Source of the DNA: Gemmatimonadota bacterium
Lineage (GTDB): Bacteria; Gemmatimonadota; Gemmatimonadetes; Gemmatimonadales; GWC2-71-9
NCBI GenBank assembly: GCA_003221895.1
Contig: QHUJ01000142.1
Span: forward strand, 1 to 52,124
Reading direction: 5' to 3'
Length of the DNA: 52,124 nt
The stretch's first letter is position 1; the number at the start of each line of letters is the position of its first letter. Positions 42,526 to 51,560 of this stretch are shown in pieces. The notes under the pieces were generated by a model. That model was not told the origin of the DNA and searched no databases. It saw only the letters and a program-made list of their open reading frames with translations. The position numbers were made by a program, and so were the translations under genes.

Positions 42526-44912
42526 CACTGCGTCGTAGCGTCTGGGTGGCGCTCGCGGCCGTGACGTTGGCTGCCGGGGCGCCGCTGCACGCCCAGCAGC
42601 CACGGCCCAAGTCGACCCGTCGCCCGGCGACGCCACCTCCCCCTCCTCCGGCGGCCGCTCGCAAGGCTCCCGCGCCACCCGTCATTCCGACGCCACGCTC
42701 AGTCCTCGGCTTCGATCCGGGGGATGACCGGAAGCTCGTGGAATGGCCGGTGTTAGTGCGCTATTTCGAGGCTTTGGCGAAGGCGAGCGATCGCGTCGAC
42801 CTCCGCGAGCTCGGCAAGACGACCCTCGGCGCGCCCTTCATCGCGCTCGTGATCTCGAGCCCCGCGAACCTCAAGCGGCTCGACTACTACCGCTTGAACA
42901 ACGCGTCGCTCGCCGATCCCCGCGGCTTCCGTACCGCTCGCGCGGCTCGCGAGGCAGTGCACAATGGCAAGACCATCGTCCTGATCACCTCGAGCATCCA
43001 CTCGACCGAAGTCGGCGGGCACCTGACGCCGGTGGCACTCGCGTATCGGCTCGCCACCGACACGAGCGCCGAGACGCGCGAGATCCTGGACAATGTGATC
43101 CTGTGGCTCGTGCCGTCGCAGAATCCCGATGGCGTCACAATCGTGGCGAAGTGGTACAACCGTACGCTCGGGACCGCTGCCGAGGGAACGTCGCCGCCCG
43201 AGCTGTACCACTACTACACCGGCCACGACAACAACCGCGACTGGTACGCCTTTACCCAGGTGGAGACGCGGCTCACCGTGGATTCGCTGTACAACGTGTG
43301 GCATCCCCAGATCGTGCACGACATTCACCAGATGGGTTCAGAGGGCGCGCGTCTGTTTCTGCCGCCCTATCTCGACCCGGTCGAGCCGAACATCGATCCC
43401 CTGTTGATCGATGGGGTCAACGCGTTGGGCAGCGATATGGCGTGGGAGCTCGCGTCACAGGGGAAGACCGGTATCTCGATCAACTCGACGTACGATGCCT
43501 GGACGCCGGCGCGGGCCTATCAGCATTACCACGGCGCGGTACGCATTCTGTCGGAGACGGCGAGCGCGGATCTCGCGTCGCCGGTGGACATTCCCTTCGA
43601 TCGTCTCGAGGCGCGCTCGCGCGGCTACAACCCGCGCGAGCGCTCGTGGAACTTCACCAATCCGTGGCGCGGCGGCCGCTGGACGATCCGCGACATCGTC
43701 TCGTATCAGACCGAAGGCGCCTACGCGTTGCTGGTCCATGCCGCCAAGCAGCGGGAGCGTTGGCTCTCGAGCTTCCTCACCGTCGAGCAGCGCGCCGCGC
43801 GCGGCTGGCGCGAGTGGCCGTACGCATACGTCATCCCCGCGCGCCAGGACTCGGTGGCGCTCAGCGCGCTGCTCGGCATCCTGCGCCGCGGCGGCGTCGA
43901 AATCCGCACCGCGCTGCAGAGCTTCACGCTGCAGGGTCAACGTCACTCCGCCGGCAGCTACGTCATCGTGATGCGGCAGCCGTATGCGTCCTTCGCCAAG
44001 ACGTTGCTCGAGGTGCAGCACTATCCCGACCGCCGGCTGTACCCGGGTGGCCCGCCGGAGCGGCCCTACGACGTCACGGCGCACACCCTCCCGCTGCTGA
44101 TGGGTGTCACGGCGATCGCGGCGAATGATTCGCTGCGCGTGCCCTTATCAGGCACCATTACCCCTCGCGTGGTGACGCCGCCACCACGCTTCGTCGCCGA
44201 TACTCCGCGGATTGGCCTCTACAGATCCTACGACGCGGCGATCGACGAGGGTTGGACGCGTTGGGTCTTCGACAACTGGAAAGTGCCGTACACCTCCATC
44301 GTCGATTCCACGGTCAGAGCAGGAAAGTTGAAGGACCGCTTCGACGTCATCATCCTGCCGGACCAATCGCCACGGGACATTCTGGATGGCCTCCCGGCGC
44401 GCTATCCGGCTCCGTATGCTGGCGGATTGGGGTCTGAAGGCAGCGACGCGCTGCGGCAGTTTGTCGATGCCGGCGGCACGCTCATCGCCCTCAACGACGC
44501 GAGCCGCTTCGCGATTCAGGCGCTACTGCTGCCGGTGCGCAACGTGCTCGAGGCGGGGAGCGACGAAGACTTTTACGCCCCTGGATCGATTTTCCGGCTC
44601 CAGCTCGACACCACGCAGGCAATCGCGCGCGGTTTGCCGCGCGAAACGATCGGGTGGTTCCAGGGAAGCCCGGCCTTCGAGGTGCTCGATTCGACCGCAG
44701 CGCGGGTGGTGGGACGCTGGCCGCAGGACCCCGACAAGGTCCTGTTGTCGGGCTGGGTCCTGCACCCCGAGCGGGTGGCCGGGAAAGCCGCTATCGTCGA
44801 GGTGCAGGAAGGAACAGGACGAGTCATCCTGTTCGGAATGCGACCGCAGTACCGGGGGCAGAGCATCGTCACTTACCCATTGTTGTTCAATAGCTTACGG
44901 GCCGAATGGTGA
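42522..44912 (+). CDS. M14 family zinc carboxypeptidase
   Basis: Exported metallopeptidase of 796 residues, TTG start at 42522. Signal peptide (SVWVALAAVTLAAGAPLHAQ), Pro-rich linker, then the M14 zinc motif SIHSTE (His160, Glu163) with a third ligand in IVHDIHQMG (His266 or His269). The catalytic Glu is not located with certainty. The C-terminal half has a Rossmann-like, class I glutamine amidotransferase-like part (RFDVIILPDQSP). Coupled to the S9 peptidase, it likely helps degrade external protein to amino acids. Confidence 0.92.
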   Translation: MTLRRSVWVALAAVTLAAGAPLHAQQPRPKSTRRPATPPPPPPAAARKAPAPPVIPTPRSVLGFDPGDDRKLVEWPVLVRYFEALAKASDRVDLRELGKTTLGAPFIALVISSPANLKRLDYYRLNNASLADPRGFRTARAAREAVHNGKTIVLITSSIHSTEVGGHLTPVALAYRLATDTSAETREILDNVILWLVPSQNPDGVTIVAKWYNRTLGTAAEGTSPPELYHYYTGHDNNRDWYAFTQVETRLTVDSLYNVWHPQIVHDIHQMGSEGARLFLPPYLDPVEPNIDPLLIDGVNALGSDMAWELASQGKTGISINSTYDAWTPARAYQHYHGAVRILSETASADLASPVDIPFDRLEARSRGYNPRERSWNFTNPWRGGRWTIRDIVSYQTEGAYALLVHAAKQRERWLSSFLTVEQRAARGWREWPYAYVIPARQDSVALSALLGILRRGGVEIRTALQSFTLQGQRHSAGSYVIVMRQPYASFAKTLLEVQHYPDRRLYPGGPPERPYDVTAHTLPLLMGVTAIAANDSLRVPLSGTITPRVVTPPPRFVADTPRIGLYRSYDAAIDEGWTRWVFDNWKVPYTSIVDSTVRAGKLKDRFDVIILPDQSPRDILDGLPARYPAPYAGGLGSEGSDALRQFVDAGGTLIALNDASRFAIQALLLPVRNVLEAGSDEDFYAPGSIFRLQLDTTQAIARGLPRETIGWFQGSPAFEVLDSTAARVVGRWPQDPDKVLLSGWVLHPERVAGKAAIVEVQEGTGRVILFGMRPQYRGQSIVTYPLLFNSLRAEW

Positions 44913-44921
44913 CGCAATCCC

Positions 44922-44951
44922 TTGCCGCGTTCGGGGCCGGTTTCTTATGTT
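44922..44951 (+). promoter_or_regulatory. Possible promoter of the putative glycoside hydrolase gene
   Basis: TTGCCG (44922-44927) and TATGTT (44946-44951) with an 18-base spacer. The -10 overlaps the ATG at 44947, so initiation at ATG 44962 is favoured and the transcript would have almost no leader. Confidence 0.4.
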
Positions 44952-44961
44952 GGTGGCCCCT

Positions 44962-46146
44962 ATGAGGTTCGCTGGCCAAGTAGCCGTCATCTTGCTCGGG
45001 GCCGCGACTGTCAGTCGCGGCCTTTTTGCGCAGCAGCTGCCTGCTTCGCCCGACAGCATGCGGCTGCGTGGCGTCGAGCTGCGCTACGTCCTCCCGGAGC
45101 CGCTGTTCGACAACGGTCCTGCCGCCGAGCCGATCAAAGCGCTGTACGTCAATGCATGGGCATTCGGCGGGAGCAAGCTCGCGCAGCTCGTCAGTCTCGC
45201 CGATTCCACCGAAATCAACGCCTTCGTCGTCGACGTGAAGGACGATACCGGCTGCCTGCTCTATCCCTCGGACGTGAAAGTCGCGCAGGACATCGGCGCG
45301 ACGAAGTGCGTGCGGACGCGCGACGTCCAGTCGAAGCTCGATACCCTGCATGCGCACGACATCTATGCCATCGCGCGCATCGTGGTCGCGAAGGATCCTC
45401 TGCTCGCCCAGAACAAGGCGAAGTGGTCGGTGCAACACCGCGACGGTGGCCTGTGGCACGACCGCATCGGCATGGCGTGGGTAGATGCGTATAACGATTC
45501 CGTCTGGATTTACGCCGCGCAGCTCGCCGCAGAAGCGATCCGGCTCGGCTTCAACGAGGTGCAGTTCGACTACGTGCGTTTCCCCGACGAGCCCAAGGAG
45601 GCGATGGCGCAGGCTATCTTCGCGGCGCGCAAACCCGGCGAGACACAACGCGCCGGCGTCCAGGCGGGAATCGCGATTCTCGCGAAACGCCTGCAGCCGC
45701 TCGGCGTGCCGGTCACGTTCGACATCTTCGGTCTGACCGCATCGGCGACCGGCGATCTTGGCATCGGACAGGTGTGGGAAGACTTCATCACCGTTGCGGA
45801 CGTCGTTCTGCCGATGGTGTATCCCAGCCATTACTATCGCGGCAGCTACGGGCTGGCGTGGCCGAACGGCGAGCCATACCGAGTCGTTCGCAATGCTCTC
45901 AGCGAAGCGATAGAGCGGTCGCGTCCCTACGCCAAAGCCGCGACCATTCGTCCCTATCTGCAGGCCTTCACGCTGGGACGCCGCAAGCCGCGTTATACGC
46001 CGCATGAGATTCGCGAGCAGATACGCGCGGCCGAGGAATTGGGAATCAAGACGTGGGTATTGTGGAATCCGCGCAGCGTGTACCAGCGTGACTCGCTCCG
46101 GCCCTATCGCAACACGGCCCTGACGGTTCCCGGCGGGGCTCAGTAG
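44962..46146 (+). CDS. Putative glycoside hydrolase (DUF4015)
   Basis: 394 residues, signal peptide (VAVILLGAATVSRGLFAQ) then a TIM-barrel of the DUF4015 putative glycosyl hydrolase family. Marker segments: VKALYV-like IKALYVNAWAFGG, FVVDVKDDTG, NEVQFDYVRFPDE (probable catalytic Asp region) and VVLPMVYPSHYYRGSYG. Substrate unknown; members are thought to act on surface polysaccharide. Confidence 0.9.
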   Translation: MRFAGQVAVILLGAATVSRGLFAQQLPASPDSMRLRGVELRYVLPEPLFDNGPAAEPIKALYVNAWAFGGSKLAQLVSLADSTEINAFVVDVKDDTGCLLYPSDVKVAQDIGATKCVRTRDVQSKLDTLHAHDIYAIARIVVAKDPLLAQNKAKWSVQHRDGGLWHDRIGMAWVDAYNDSVWIYAAQLAAEAIRLGFNEVQFDYVRFPDEPKEAMAQAIFAARKPGETQRAGVQAGIAILAKRLQPLGVPVTFDIFGLTASATGDLGIGQVWEDFITVADVVLPMVYPSHYYRGSYGLAWPNGEPYRVVRNALSEAIERSRPYAKAATIRPYLQAFTLGRRKPRYTPHEIREQIRAAEELGIKTWVLWNPRSVYQRDSLRPYRNTALTVPGGAQ

Positions 46147-46163
46147 TACCATATTTCCGGCCC

Positions 46164-46880
46164 ATGAAAAAGAATTGGATTCTTCTCCTGGCGCTCGCCG
46201 GGGCCGCCGTCGCGTGCTCTGACAGCAGCGGGGTGGACCCGGACCTCGTGAGCGGTCCGGAGCTGCATGCCGTGCGCACCGCCCTCGACTCCGCATTCCT
46301 GCACGACACGACATTGGACGCGTCGTTTACCGGCGACTCGGGGCTCTATGCCCTGATGTCCGCCCTCGTCTTCCCGTTCATCGATCGCGCATCGTACATC
46401 GTTGCAGGCGGCGATACCACACGGCTCGTCGGCATCGAGTTCGATATCGATGCCACCCAGGGCGGCGTGCACATCACGAGCAATCTGACCGCGATTCTGG
46501 CCTGGAACGGCTACGATTCGACGACGAGTACGGTCGACACAGTCTTCTTTGTGCTCGGATCGGGCCGCGCGCCCCCCGCCGTCAGCGATTCCCTGTGGAA
46601 TCAGTTCACGCTCGAGACCGCCGGAACCGGCACGGGATTCGTGATCCATCAGATCGCCAACGGCACGGTGACAAAATCACAATCGACCGGCGGGCATCTG
46701 CGCACGACCGAGAGTCACTACGGCAGCGGCAACACGCTCGGCGGTGGAGGGACGACACTCACCATTTATAAGGGCGGGCTGAGCGGTCAGTTCACGATCG
46801 ATGCGGCGTGGGGGGATTCCTTCAAGGACTTTGGCGGATCGGCGCACGCCGTGAAGGAGAAGATCCGCGGCAGCCTATGA
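46164..46880 (+). CDS. Hypothetical lipoprotein
   Basis: 238 residues. MKKNWILLLALAGAAVACSDSSG is a lipoprotein signal with Cys18; the following region has small, Asp/Thr/Gly-rich, strand-forming segments. No family recognised. It is 17 bases behind the DUF4015 gene and overlaps the stop of the convergent aconitase by six bases. Confidence 0.72.
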   Translation: MKKNWILLLALAGAAVACSDSSGVDPDLVSGPELHAVRTALDSAFLHDTTLDASFTGDSGLYALMSALVFPFIDRASYIVAGGDTTRLVGIEFDIDATQGGVHITSNLTAILAWNGYDSTTSTVDTVFFVLGSGRAPPAVSDSLWNQFTLETAGTGTGFVIHQIANGTVTKSQSTGGHLRTTESHYGSGNTLGGGGTTLTIYKGGLSGQFTIDAAWGDSFKDFGGSAHAVKEKIRGSL

Positions 46881-48875
46881 CGACGAGTTCTGTAACACCA
46901 TTCCCGGCTCCCAGGCGGTTATGTAGCCGGCGATGGCCGAGGCAGCCACGGTGTACGGATTCGCGAGGTAGAGCTGCCCGGGCCCCGAACGGCCAGGGAA
47001 GTTGCGGTTGATCGCGCTGATCGTCACTTCCTCCCGGGTTTTGGAGACGCCGGGCCCCGCATTGATACACGCCCCGCACGAAGGCTCGAGGAAGGTCGCG
47101 CCTACCTCCTGGAAGACGTCCAGGTAGCCGCGCTCTTCGCAGTAGCGCTTTACGTCCTGCGATCCGCACTGAATGAAGAAGCGCACCCACGGCGCCACGC
47201 GCTCCCCGCGGCTCGCCGCCTCGGCGAGGACGCGCGCGTACATGTCCATGTCCTCTTTCTTGCCGGCCGTGCATGACCCCGCATAGGCGATGTCGACCTT
47301 GATCCGCTGCGCCACATCGTCGATGTGGAGACCGTTTCCGGGATCGCCGGGAAGCGCGATCATCGGGCGTATGCCGGCCGCGTCGATCTCGATCACCTCG
47401 CAGTACTCCGCGTCCGGGTCGCTCGCTAGACCAGCGCAGAGCCGCTCCGCGTCCCTGCGCGACAGCTTGCGATAATCCATCAGGTAGTCGACGGTCTTGT
47501 CGTCCGGCGCCACGTAGCCCGTGAAACCGCCGACTTCCGCCGTCATGTTCGTCATTGTGGCCCGCTCGTCGACGGACAGCGCCTCGACTGCATCGCCACA
47601 GTACTCCACCAGTTTCCCAATAGCCTTGCCCGTTTTCACATAGGGGTGCCGCAGGACTTCGAGCATGAAGTCCTTGGCCGTGACGTTGTCGGGCTTGCGG
47701 CCGCGGATCACGACTTGGACGGTTTCGGGGACCTGCAGGCGCACGTCCTTCGTGATCCACGAATTGAAGATCGCCGTCGTTCCGACACCGAACGCGATGC
47801 AGCCGACCGCACCGGCATGCGGCGTGTGCGAATCGGAGCCGATGATGACCTGCCCCGGCAGAGCGTGCGCTTCCAGAATTTTGGAGTGACAGATCGCCTC
47901 GGATCCGTGGTGCCCGAGCCGCAACTCGCCGTACAGCTTGATGCCCTGCGCCGTGGCGAACTCGCGCTGCTTCTTCTCGAGCTGGAGGGCGACGTCGAGC
48001 AGGCCTTCCTTCACGCGCTCGGGAGTCATCGCCTCGGGCAGGAAGGTGAGGTGATCGCGGAACATCAGGATCGAGCCGGGATCGTTGACCTTCGCGTCTT
48101 TACCCACGAGCTGCTCGAAAAAGATTGCCGCCATCGGCGTCACGTACTCATGGCTGAATCGGATGTCGGTCAGAACGAATCCTTCGTCACCGGGCTTCAC
48201 CGCCGGAACGCCAATCTTGCCCTTCGCGGGATCGACGACCCAGCGCCGCGCCAGGATTTTTTCTCCCAGCGTCATCGGCCGCTGGGCCGTCTGGGGAGGA
48301 TGCAGCACGACCTGCCCTTTGAGCCGTGCCATGTTGTAGTTGAACAGTCCACCGTGTTCGATAATGCCCCGCGTGATCTCACCCTCGCCGGCGGTGAACA
48401 CCGCGAGCGGAATGCTTTCACCGCGACGGACCTTGTCCAGAATCGAGAAGTCGGTGGTCGTGAGAACCCCGAGGTTCTGGCAATTCTCGCGGTAGATCCG
48501 CTCGATGCTCTCGGCCACGACCAGCTTGATGCCGGCGCACATCTCCGCGTACGGAGACTGCTCGCGCGATGAGCCTTTGCCGCGGCGCTTGCCGCTGACG
48601 GACGCCACGAAGCCGCCGCGCTTCACGGAGCCGCGCGTGATCGGGAATTCCTCTCTGCACTTCAGGCCGAGGTACGGGAATTCGCCGAGCGTTTCGTCGT
48701 AGTAGTAACAGATGTATGCGGGAGTGATTTCATCGGTGGAGATGTCGTCGCGCAGCTTGTTGGCCTCCCCCGGTGACCAGGCTGGATCCTTCCCCGCCAA
48801 CTGGTCGCGCACAAAGCCGGGGTCCTCCGTCAGAAAGAGGATCCGCCCTTCCAGCCGCACATTTGGCTCGCGCAT
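46875..48875 (-). CDS. Aconitase family hydratase, permuted domain order
   Basis: 666-residue [4Fe-4S] hydro-lyase. The swivel (LeuD-like) domain comes first (ISTDEITPA, GSSREQSPYAEMCAGIKLVV), the large LeuC-like catalytic domain after it (GSDSHTPHAGAVGC, TAKDFML). Cluster cysteines Cys535 (AGSC), Cys600 and Cys603 (SCGAC) are all present. Standard aconitase A has the swivel last; this order occurs in some soil bacteria and is annotated as aconitase family. Citrate, isopropylmalate or another substrate are all possible. ATG 48875 has a GGGGTGAT-like site upstream; an alternative ATG at 48932 would overlap the divergent gene. Confidence 0.88.
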   Translation of the reverse strand: MREPNVRLEGRILFLTEDPGFVRDQLAGKDPAWSPGEANKLRDDISTDEITPAYICYYYDETLGEFPYLGLKCREEFPITRGSVKRGGFVASVSGKRRGKGSSREQSPYAEMCAGIKLVVAESIERIYRENCQNLGVLTTTDFSILDKVRRGESIPLAVFTAGEGEITRGIIEHGGLFNYNMARLKGQVVLHPPQTAQRPMTLGEKILARRWVVDPAKGKIGVPAVKPGDEGFVLTDIRFSHEYVTPMAAIFFEQLVGKDAKVNDPGSILMFRDHLTFLPEAMTPERVKEGLLDVALQLEKKQREFATAQGIKLYGELRLGHHGSEAICHSKILEAHALPGQVIIGSDSHTPHAGAVGCIAFGVGTTAIFNSWITKDVRLQVPETVQVVIRGRKPDNVTAKDFMLEVLRHPYVKTGKAIGKLVEYCGDAVEALSVDERATMTNMTAEVGGFTGYVAPDDKTVDYLMDYRKLSRRDAERLCAGLASDPDAEYCEVIEIDAAGIRPMIALPGDPGNGLHIDDVAQRIKVDIAYAGSCTAGKKEDMDMYARVLAEAASRGERVAPWVRFFIQCGSQDVKRYCEERGYLDVFQEVGATFLEPSCGACINAGPGVSKTREEVTISAINRNFPGRSGPGQLYLANPYTVAASAIAGYITAWEPGMVLQNSSS

Positions 48876-48930
48876 GTGCGAAGTATCACCCCTTGCCTGG
48901 AGGTGATCAAGCCGATTTTCTTGGAGGCTC

Positions 48931-49779
48931 ATGCTCTGGCCCGCGCTTTTCCTGTTCCAGGCGACGTTCCAAAGCCCGCGCCTGATGGAGAGCTCCGGCG
49001 TCGCGGTCAGTCGTGAACACACCGGTGTGCTCTGGACCCACAATGATTCGGGCGACGGCCCCTATCTGTACGCGACCGACCTGAGAGGCGCCGATCGCGG
49101 TTTTCTGCTCGTCTCGGGCGCCGACGCATTCGATTGGGAAGACATCGCGCTGGGTGTCTGCCCCGCTCCGCTCCGCTCCACCGCATGCATCTACATCGCG
49201 GATACGGGTGACAACTTGGAAATCAGGCCCTTCGTCACCCTCTACGCGCTGCCAGAACCCGTACCGCCCCAGGGCCCGGGCGACACGCTGGGCACGACCA
49301 GCGCGCCGGTCATCCTGCGAGTCAGTTATCCGGACGGACCGCACGACGTCGAGGCGATTTATGTCTCGCCGCGCGATACCGCGACATACCTCGTCAGTAA
49401 GGGTCGCGGTGGATCGGTCAAGGTCTACCGCGTCGGCAGCAAAGAGTGGAGCGCCGCGAAGCCGTCGGAGACCATCGTCGCGACCGTCGTACAAACGCTC
49501 GACATCCGGCCCAATCCGGAGGCAGGACGTTTGATAACGGGCGCCGCGGTAAGGCAGGACGGCCGGATCGTCGCGCTGCGGACATATGGCGAGATCTATC
49601 TCTTCTATCCCGGTGTCGGTGGGCGGCTCACCCCGGCTCGCGAGCGGCCCTGCAACATCGCGGGGCTGGAAATCGGCGGTGAAGCGATCGACTTCCTCAA
49701 TGACACGACGTTCGTCATGACGAGCGAGGCCGGCAGGCGGCATCCGGGTACTATCGACACCGTCGTCTGTCACCCTTAA
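48931..49779 (+). CDS. Exported beta-propeller-like protein, unknown
   Basis: 282 residues, ATG preceded by GGAGG. A short hydrophobic N terminus (LWPALFLFQATFQ) may be a signal. The body shows blade-like strands: SSGVAVSREHTGVLWTHNDSGDG, FDWEDIALG, DVEAIYVSPRDTATYLVSKG and GEAIDFLNDTTFVMTSEAG. This resembles phytase-like or esterase-like propellers. It diverges from the aconitase gene by 55 bases and precedes the M28 peptidase by 8 bases. Confidence 0.75.
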   Translation: MLWPALFLFQATFQSPRLMESSGVAVSREHTGVLWTHNDSGDGPYLYATDLRGADRGFLLVSGADAFDWEDIALGVCPAPLRSTACIYIADTGDNLEIRPFVTLYALPEPVPPQGPGDTLGTTSAPVILRVSYPDGPHDVEAIYVSPRDTATYLVSKGRGGSVKVYRVGSKEWSAAKPSETIVATVVQTLDIRPNPEAGRLITGAAVRQDGRIVALRTYGEIYLFYPGVGGRLTPARERPCNIAGLEIGGEAIDFLNDTTFVMTSEAGRRHPGTIDTVVCHP

Positions 49780-49787
49780 GCGGAGAA

Positions 49788-51401
49788 ATGCAGGCAATGG
49801 CGATCAAACGGTGGAATGCTGTCGTGATGCTGGCACTCCTAGCCGCGCCCGGATCGGCGCAGCAACCGGTCCCTGTCGATACCGCGGCAATAGATGCACA
49901 CCTGCGGTTTCTCGCGAGCGATCTGCTCGAGGGTCGCGCGCCGGCGACGCGCGGGGGCCAGCTCGCCACGGCGTACATCGCCGCCTGGTTCCAGGCGCTC
50001 GGACTCGAACCCGCCGGCGCCAACGGCTCGTACTTCCAGCCCGTCGCATTGGTGGGGATGACTCCCCAGCCCACGCTCGGCTGGGGCAAGCCAGGGACTC
50101 CTACCGACACCCTCGCTTACCGCGATCAGTTCGTCGCCTGGGCGGAGCGGCCCGAGGCGGACATTGCGGCTGATGGCGAAGTGGTGTTCGTCGGATACGG
50201 AATCCGCGCGCCCGAATGGCAATGGGACGATTACAAGGGAACGGATCTGCACGGCAAAGTGCTGCTGATGCTCGTCAACGATCCGGGGCTCGTCGACTCC
50301 ACCGTGTTCCTCGGGAAGATTCTCACCTACTACGGGCGCTGGACCTATAAGCTCGAAGAAGCCGCACGGCAGGGGGCGGCCGGCGCGATTCTCGTGCATA
50401 CAACCGAGAGCGCGACGTATCCGTGGGAAGTCGTCCGCGGCTCGTGGTCAGTCGAGCAATTCAAGCTCGACCAGCCACGCTCGCCAAGCATCGCCTTTGC
50501 GGGGTGGGTGACCGAAGGCAGCGCGCGCGACGCTCTCGCGCGGGCCGGGTTGAATCTCGACTCGCTGACCCGGGTCGCCGCGCGGCGCGATTTCCGGCCG
50601 GTCCCAACCGGCATTCAGGCTGCGGTGCGCGTACACAGCGCCCTGCGACACGTGCAGTCCGAGAATGTTGCAGCCCGCCTGCCCGGGCGGGACAAGCAGC
50701 TCGCGGCCGAGGCCGTACTCATCACGGCGCACTGGGATCACAAAGGAATCGGCCCCGTTGTGAAAGGCGACTCGATTTACAACGGCGCCGAAGACAACGC
50801 GTCGGGCATCGCGGCAATGCTCGGTGTGGCTGAAGCGCTCACGCACCTGCCACGCACTGCGCGCTCGATCATGTTGGTCGCGACCACTGCCGAAGAGAGC
50901 GGCTTGCTCGGAAGCGAGGCATACGTGCAGCGGCCGCTCCTGCCGCTCGCGCGGACGGCGGCGGTCCTCAATCTCGACGTGACCAACGTGCGCGGCGCCA
51001 CGCGTGACATCGGTGGGCGCGGTGGGGATCGCTCGACCTTGGGTCCGGTGTTCGCGGCAGCCGCCCGAGCGGAGTCGCTTACGGTCGACTCAGAACCGGA
51101 TCTCCGGGGCGCCTTCTTTCGCTCGGATCATTTTCCATTCGCGCGCGCCGGCGTGCCGGCGCTCTCGATATTTGCCGGAGACAACTTCGTAGGACGTCCG
51201 AAGGGTTGGGGGACGGAACAGGAAAACATTTACAACGCGCAGCGCTACCATCAGCCGAGCGATGAGTATCAAGCGTCGTTCCGCTACGACGGCATGGCGC
51301 AGGAGGTTCGAGTCACGGTGCGGACGGCGCAGGCCGTCGCCAACAACCGGACGCTGCCCACGTGGCTGCCGTCGTCGGAATTCCAGCGACCGCAGCCGTG
51401 A
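49788..51401 (+). CDS. M28 family zinc aminopeptidase
   Basis: 537 residues, exported (AVVMLALLAAPGSAQ). A protease-associated (PA) domain is inserted near residues 100-260, and the M28 catalytic domain shows all metal-site segments: ITAHWDHKG (His, Asp), NGAEDNASGIAAM (Asp), ATTAEESGLLGSEAY (Glu, Glu) and FRSDHFPFARAGVPAL (His). It cleaves N-terminal residues from peptides in the periplasm or outside. ATG 49788 with GGAGA upstream. Confidence 0.93.
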   Translation: MQAMAIKRWNAVVMLALLAAPGSAQQPVPVDTAAIDAHLRFLASDLLEGRAPATRGGQLATAYIAAWFQALGLEPAGANGSYFQPVALVGMTPQPTLGWGKPGTPTDTLAYRDQFVAWAERPEADIAADGEVVFVGYGIRAPEWQWDDYKGTDLHGKVLLMLVNDPGLVDSTVFLGKILTYYGRWTYKLEEAARQGAAGAILVHTTESATYPWEVVRGSWSVEQFKLDQPRSPSIAFAGWVTEGSARDALARAGLNLDSLTRVAARRDFRPVPTGIQAAVRVHSALRHVQSENVAARLPGRDKQLAAEAVLITAHWDHKGIGPVVKGDSIYNGAEDNASGIAAMLGVAEALTHLPRTARSIMLVATTAEESGLLGSEAYVQRPLLPLARTAAVLNLDVTNVRGATRDIGGRGGDRSTLGPVFAAAARAESLTVDSEPDLRGAFFRSDHFPFARAGVPALSIFAGDNFVGRPKGWGTEQENIYNAQRYHQPSDEYQASFRYDGMAQEVRVTVRTAQAVANNRTLPTWLPSSEFQRPQP

Positions 51402-51482
51402 ACATGCAGACAATTGCACCCCGGAACCGGTTTCGGAACATCTTGTAGATCAAAGGGTTAATTGGTGGCATTTGCCTATTGG

Positions 51483-51513
51483 GCGGGGGACGGATAGTTT
51501 GCCCCCGCTTTTT
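51483..51513 (+). terminator. Rho-independent terminator after the M28 gene
   Basis: GCGGGGG (51483-51489), a 12-base loop and CCCCCGC (51502-51508), then five T residues. The 159-base gap 51402-51560 holds nothing else recognised. Confidence 0.85.
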
Positions 51514-51560
51514 CGGGCGTGTGACACCAGCTGTCCCGACCTCCTACCTCCGGAGCGGCG

